Positions 59,952-64,000 of a stretch of 64,000 nucleotides of DNA are shown piece by piece; within the stretch, counting starts at the first letter, position 1; each line of letters begins with the position of its first letter. This stretch comes from Paraburkholderia tropica. Its GTDB lineage: Bacteria > Pseudomonadota > Gammaproteobacteria > Burkholderiales > Burkholderiaceae. Location of the stretch: NCBI RefSeq assembly GCF_900109265.1, contig NZ_FNZM01000009.1, positions 298,170-362,169 on the forward strand, read 5' to 3'. The notes under the pieces are model-generated. The model was given only the letters and a program-made list of their open reading frames with translations, did not search any database and was not told the DNA's origin. Made by a program: the position numbers and the translations under genes.

Positions 59952-61772
59952 TTACTCGGCTTCGCGGCTTGCGCGGCGACGCTCGTGCTCTTTCAGGTGA
60001 CGCTTGCGCAGGCGGATCGACTGCGGCGTCACTTCCACGAGTTCGTCGTCGTCGATGAATTCGACCGCGTACTCGAGCGACATCTGGATCGGCGGAACCA
60101 GGCGCACGGCTTCGTCGGTGCCCGAGGCGCGCACGTTGGTGAGCTGCTTGCCCTTGATCGGATTCACGACGAGGTCGTTGTCGCGGCTATGGATACCGAT
60201 GATCATGCCTTCGTACAGCGCGTCGCCCGGCTTCACGAACATGCGGCCGCGATCCTGCAGCTTCCACAGTGCGTAGGCGACAGCGGCGCCGTCGTCCTGC
60301 GAGATCAGCACGCCATTGCGGCGCTCGCCGAGCGTACCTTCCTTGACCGGACCGTATGCGTCGAACACGTGGCTCATCAGGCCCGTGCCGCGCGTCAGCG
60401 TCATGAATTCGCCCTGGAAGCCGATCAGGCCACGCGCCGGAATGCGGTACTCGAGACGCGTACGGCCCTGACCATCCGACGCCATGTCGAGCATTTCGCC
60501 CTTACGGCGGCCCAGTTCTTCCATCACGCCGCCCTGGTTGGCGTCTTCGACGTCAACGGTCAGCATTTCGTACGGCTCCTGCTTCACGCCGTCGACTTCG
60601 TGCAGCACCACGCGCGGACGCGACACGGCCAGCTCGTAGCCTTCACGGCGCATGTTTTCGATCAGGATGGTCAGGTGCAGTTCGCCGCGGCCCGACACTT
60701 CGAACGTGGTTTCGTCGCCCGTGTCCTTCACGCGCAGCGCCACGTTGTGGTTCAGTTCCTTGGTCAGACGGTCGCGGATCTGGCGGCTCGTCACGAACTT
60801 GCCTTCCTTGCCGGCGAGCGGCGACGAATTCACGAGGAAGTTCATCGTCAGCGTCGGCTCGTCGACCGTGATCATCGGCAGCGCTTCGGGGTTGTCGACC
60901 GCGCAGATGGTCGCGCCGATACCGATGTCTTCGATACCGTTGATCAGCACGATGTCGCCGGCCTCAGCCGCTTCGACCTGCACGCGCTCCAGGCCGCTGA
61001 ATGCCAGCACCTGGTTGATCTTGCGGTTCAGGACCTGGCCTTCCGGACCAAAGCGCAGCGCAACCGGCTGACCCGGCTTGATACGACCGCGCTTGATACG
61101 GCCCACGCCGATACGACCAACGTAAGCCGAGTAGTCGAGCGAGGTGATCTGGAGTTGCAGGCCGCCTTCCGGATCGGCGTCACGGACCGGCACGTGTTCG
61201 AGCACGGCGTCGAACAGCGGGCGCATATCGCCGCTACGCGCTTCCGGCGACAGCGATGCGTAGCCGTTCAGGCCCGATGCGTACACGATCGGGAAGTCGA
61301 GCTGCTCTTCGGTCGCGCCGAGCTTGTCGAACAGGTCGAACGTCTGGTTGATCACCCAGTCGATACGCGCGCCCGGACGGTCGATCTTGTTGACGACGAC
61401 GATCGGCTTGAGGCCGAGCGCGAGCGCCTTCTTGGTCACGAAGCGCGTTTGCGGCATCGGGCCTTCAACGGCGTCGACGAGCAGCAGCACCGAGTCGACC
61501 ATCGACAGCACGCGTTCCACTTCGCCGCCGAAGTCGGCGTGGCCCGGGGTGTCGACGATGTTGATGTGGGTGCCTTCGTACTCGACCGCGCAGTTCTTCG
61601 AAAGAATCGTGATGCCACGCTCTTTTTCGATGTCGTTCGAGTCCATCACGCGCTCGGCGACCTGCTGGTTGTCACGGAACGTGGCGGTCTGACGGAGGAG
61701 CTGGTCGACGAGCGTGGTCTTGCCGTGGTCGACGTGGGCAATGATGGCAATGTTGCGTAGGGCGCGGGACAT
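59952..61772 (-). CDS. typA: Ribosome-associated GTPase TypA/BipA
   Basis: 606 residues of the elongation-factor GTPase superfamily, needed for 50S maturation and stress growth. It has G1 AHVDHGKTTLVDQLL (12-26), the switch I region ERGITILSKN, G3 DTPGHADFGGEVER, G4 NKIDRPGA and the EF-G-like C-terminal domains typical of BipA. The start at 61772 is the usual MSRALRNIAII; the frame continues upstream to 62039 with unrelated residues. It is single, read leftward, with a divergent MarR gene. Confidence 0.97.
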   Translation of the reverse strand: MSRALRNIAIIAHVDHGKTTLVDQLLRQTATFRDNQQVAERVMDSNDIEKERGITILSKNCAVEYEGTHINIVDTPGHADFGGEVERVLSMVDSVLLLVDAVEGPMPQTRFVTKKALALGLKPIVVVNKIDRPGARIDWVINQTFDLFDKLGATEEQLDFPIVYASGLNGYASLSPEARSGDMRPLFDAVLEHVPVRDADPEGGLQLQITSLDYSAYVGRIGVGRIKRGRIKPGQPVALRFGPEGQVLNRKINQVLAFSGLERVQVEAAEAGDIVLINGIEDIGIGATICAVDNPEALPMITVDEPTLTMNFLVNSSPLAGKEGKFVTSRQIRDRLTKELNHNVALRVKDTGDETTFEVSGRGELHLTILIENMRREGYELAVSRPRVVLHEVDGVKQEPYEMLTVDVEDANQGGVMEELGRRKGEMLDMASDGQGRTRLEYRIPARGLIGFQGEFMTLTRGTGLMSHVFDAYGPVKEGTLGERRNGVLISQDDGAAVAYALWKLQDRGRMFVKPGDALYEGMIIGIHSRDNDLVVNPIKGKQLTNVRASGTDEAVRLVPPIQMSLEYAVEFIDDDELVEVTPQSIRLRKRHLKEHERRRASREAE

Positions 61773-62229
61773 AGGAACCTGGGTACAGTTAAGAGTGCGC
61801 GGCAGCGCGCCCGGGCGGGCGAGCGCTACACAGCCGGCTACATAGCCGGATGGGGCATCGCGACCACCGCCCGCCTCTTCCGGACGGATCCGGAGGCTCG
61901 ATTCGGCAGCGCTGCAATGGCGCACTTTTGGGAACCTGAAATTATAGCACGCGCAGATGAATTGATCAGGCGCATATCCGATCTTTCCATCATGGCCGCC
62001 GTGATCTGCCCGAACCGCGGTGCAGACGATTGCAAACAAGAGACGGGGCGAGGGCTCACGGGTTCCACAGCGGCGCTGCGCTGAATCTCAATTTTCTCAT
62101 GTGCAGGGCACAACATTAAGCCCCTATCTGGCAAAGGTTATTCATCCCCGGCAGAATAAAACCCTTGTCGCGTCAACTAACGTTTCTTATAATCCCTGCC
62201 TGGTCAATCATTGCAGTCGCAGCAGAAAC
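61773..62229. other. Divergent intergenic region typA / marR
   Basis: 457 bp. The marR promoter lies at 62165-62193. The rest is without a recognisable gene. The typA promoter was not resolved. Confidence 0.5.
62165..62193 (+). promoter_or_regulatory. Sigma-70 promoter of the MarR/efflux operon
   Basis: TTGTCG (62165-62170), a 17-bp spacer and TATAAT (62188-62193). The exact -10 and ideal spacing compensate a weak -35. A MarR operator would be expected across it. Confidence 0.7.
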
Positions 62230-62748
62230 ATGACGGATCCGATCCCTGTACCGCCGCCCGAAATCCGCGATTACGATCTCGGCGAGAGCGTCGGTTACCT
62301 GCTCGCGCGGGCCAAGACGAGCATGTCGAACATGGTCACGCAGCGCACGCTCGCCGAACTGGGCATCACCAGCCAGCAGGCCAGCGTGCTGTTCATGGTG
62401 GCCAGCGGCAAGTGCCTGCTCGCCGCCGAACTCGCGCGCGAATACGGCATCGACGCCAGCGCGGTCACGCGTCTCGTCGACCGGCTGGAGAAGCGCGGCC
62501 TCCTCAAGCGCGTGCGCAGCTCCGAAGACCGCCGCGCCGTACGCCTTGCGCTGACGCCCGAAGGCGAAGCCATCGCGCGCCGCATGCCGGCCATTTTCAC
62601 GAGCGTGACGGAAACGCTCGCCGCCGGTTTCACGCCCGAAGAGGTGGGCTTTCTGAAGAACATGTTGCGGCGGGTTCTCGCCAATAGCTGCGATGCCAGC
62701 CAGAACGCGAATGCGGCAGCCGGGCAAAATCCGCCGGCCAATTCATGA
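62230..62748 (+). CDS. MarR-family regulator of an efflux operon
   Basis: 172 residues, a winged-helix repressor. Helix-turn-helix LAAELAREYGIDASAVTRLV and the wing SSEDRRAVRLALTPEGEAIA are clear. It lies 86 bp upstream of an outer-membrane efflux lipoprotein, an order (marR-oprM-type-emrA-emrB) seen in Burkholderiaceae multidrug pumps. It likely represses this operon and releases on phenolic or lipophilic ligands, but that is inferred. Confidence 0.9.
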   Translation: MTDPIPVPPPEIRDYDLGESVGYLLARAKTSMSNMVTQRTLAELGITSQQASVLFMVASGKCLLAAELAREYGIDASAVTRLVDRLEKRGLLKRVRSSEDRRAVRLALTPEGEAIARRMPAIFTSVTETLAAGFTPEEVGFLKNMLRRVLANSCDASQNANAAAGQNPPANS

Positions 62749-62834
62749 CAGGGCAAGCAAATTTGAAACCGGCAAACAAGAAAATAGCTGCATCGTCCAG
62801 TATCACCTCACCTTCTCACGCAACGAGACGAGCA

Positions 62835-64000
62835 ATGAAATCCCAAACCCAGTTTGCGCCAGCGCTGTCGTGCCGGGCCGCGGTGACCGCCGCGATCGCC
62901 GCGCTCGCGCTTTCGGGCTGCGCGAACTACATCGGCATCAAGAGCGACAAGACGCTCGCGCAGCCGCAGCAGTTCGAGTCGTCGCAAAGCATTCCGGCGC
63001 AGGGCGGCCAGTGGCCCGCGTTCGACTGGGCGAACCAGTTCGGCGACCCGCAACTCCAGAAGCTGATCGACGAAGCCATCGACGGCAATCCGACCATCGC
63101 GCAGGCGCAGGCGCGCATTGCCAAGGCGTCGTCGTATATCGAAACGTCGAAATCGGCGCTCGAGCCGAAAGCCAACGCGAGCTACTCGTGGACCCGCGAG
63201 CTCTACTCGGCCAACGCGCTGTACCCAACGCCCTACGGCGGCAGCTGGTACAGCGAAAACAACGTACTCGCCAGCGCGTCGTGGGATCTGGACCTGTGGG
63301 GCAAGAACCGTCAGCGACTCGCGCAGGCGGTCTCCGCACAGCGCGCCGCCGAAGCCGAGATGCAGCAGGCCCGCATCACGCTCGCCGCGTCGGTCGCGCG
63401 TACCTATAACCAGCTCGCCCAGCTCTACGCGCTGCGCGATATCGCCGCGCGCGAAATCGACAACCGCAAGACCATCGGCAACATCACGAACGGCCGCGTG
63501 GTCGCGGGCCTCGACACCAACGTCGAGCGTCAGACCGCGAACGGCAACATCGCTACGAGCCAGGCCAATCTCTCGCAGATCGACGGCCAGATCGAGACCG
63601 TGCGCTATCAGCTCGGCGCGCTGCTCGGCAAGGGTCCGGATCGCGGTCTGCAGATCGCCAATCCGGTGCTCAATCCGGTGGCCAGCGTCGCGCTGCCCGA
63701 CAACCTGCCCGCCGATCTCGTCGCGCGCCGCCCGGACATCGTCGCCGCGCGCTGGCAGGTCGAAGGCGCGATGCACGACGTCAAGGAAGCGAAGGCCGAG
63801 TTCTATCCCGACGTGAATCTCGCGGCGGGCTTCGGCTTCGATGCCTTCGGCTGGGGCAAATTCCTCAACTTCACGAGCCGCCAGATGAACATCGGCCCGG
63901 CCGTGCATCTGCCGATCTTCGACGCGGGCGCCCTGCGCGCGCAACTGAAGGGTCGTTACGCCGACTTCGAACTCGACGTCGCGAACTACGACCAGACGCT
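62835..64000 (+). CDS. Outer-membrane efflux lipoprotein (OprM/NodT family), cut by the window edge
   Basis: 388 codons are visible and the frame is still open at 64000. The N-terminus has a lipoprotein signal ending LALSGCANY (Cys ~27). The OEP repeats include DPQLQKLIDEAIDGNPTIAQ, ASASWDLDLWGKNRQRLAQA (the typical W-DLWG motif) and LPADLVARRPDIVAARWQVE. These trimeric channels connect inner-membrane pumps to the outside. The partner adaptor and pump are expected just beyond the right edge. The upstream MarR gene supports drug or solvent export. Confidence 0.93.
   Translation, partial: MKSQTQFAPALSCRAAVTAAIAALALSGCANYIGIKSDKTLAQPQQFESSQSIPAQGGQWPAFDWANQFGDPQLQKLIDEAIDGNPTIAQAQARIAKASSYIETSKSALEPKANASYSWTRELYSANALYPTPYGGSWYSENNVLASASWDLDLWGKNRQRLAQAVSAQRAAEAEMQQARITLAASVARTYNQLAQLYALRDIAAREIDNRKTIGNITNGRVVAGLDTNVERQTANGNIATSQANLSQIDGQIETVRYQLGALLGKGPDRGLQIANPVLNPVASVALPDNLPADLVARRPDIVAARWQVEGAMHDVKEAKAEFYPDVNLAAGFGFDAFGWGKFLNFTSRQMNIGPAVHLPIFDAGALRAQLKGRYADFELDVANYDQT

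Overview
The window is a contiguous 64 kb piece of a GC-rich chromosome (roughly two-thirds G+C) from a member of the Burkholderiaceae, most likely Paraburkholderia, Caballeronia or Burkholderia. This rests on gene families and order: a second, tailed Hfq, DUF3613 and DUF2968 proteins beside a Tad pilus locus, an oxc-frc oxalate cluster, and the odhA-odhB-lpdA-zapE series. It is inference, not a species call. About 50 protein genes and two tRNA genes are supported. No rRNA, CRISPR array, prophage or complete insertion sequence was seen.

Layout. 0.3-7.9 kb: housekeeping (Crp/Fnr-type regulator, rpiA, an amidase lipoprotein, rlmB, rnr), two tandem tRNA-Leu(CAG) units with their own promoters and terminators, and a small membrane protein. 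7.9-17.4 kb: an oxalate catabolism block read leftward, in the order GntR regulator, oxc, frc, a PAS protein, a 78-residue unknown, pntA, pntB and an OxlT-type antiporter. 17.7-26.1 kb: accessory metabolism (two acyl-CoA ligases, an SDR, a TPR-glycosyltransferase, an MFS carrier). 26.1-29.7 kb: a compact operon of small lipoprotein, ECF sigma factor, membrane anti-sigma factor, a vanillyl-alcohol-oxidase/4-cresol-dehydrogenase-type flavoprotein and a small signal-bearing protein. 30.2-31.1 kb: hfq2 and a tiny ETFPASDP-motif protein.

31.3-45.3 kb: a complete-looking Tad/Flp pilus locus read leftward (flp, prepilin peptidase, tadE, rcpC/cpaB, rcpA/cpaC, tadZ, tadA, tadB, tadC, tadD, DUF3613, tadG), ending with a sigma-54 activator and a DUF2968 lipoprotein. 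Divergent from it, at 46.1-51.9 kb, lie two related Gly/Ser/Thr-rich lipoproteins, a TpsB/FhaC-type outer-membrane transporter with no recognisable TpsA partner, and a DUF2147 protein. The first lipoprotein has a near-consensus sigma-54 promoter. The shared 741-bp intergenic region carries ten GTTAC/GTAAC half-sites, including a 17-bp palindrome about 170 bp upstream of the predicted start. The best candidate for an undescribed system is this combination: a pilus locus with its own sigma-54 activator, facing a sigma-54-driven surface-protein/TpsB module.

52-64 kb: a transposase-derived orphan, zapE, lpdA, odhB and odhA (2-oxoglutarate dehydrogenase complex), typA, then a MarR regulator and an outer-membrane efflux lipoprotein that runs off the right edge.
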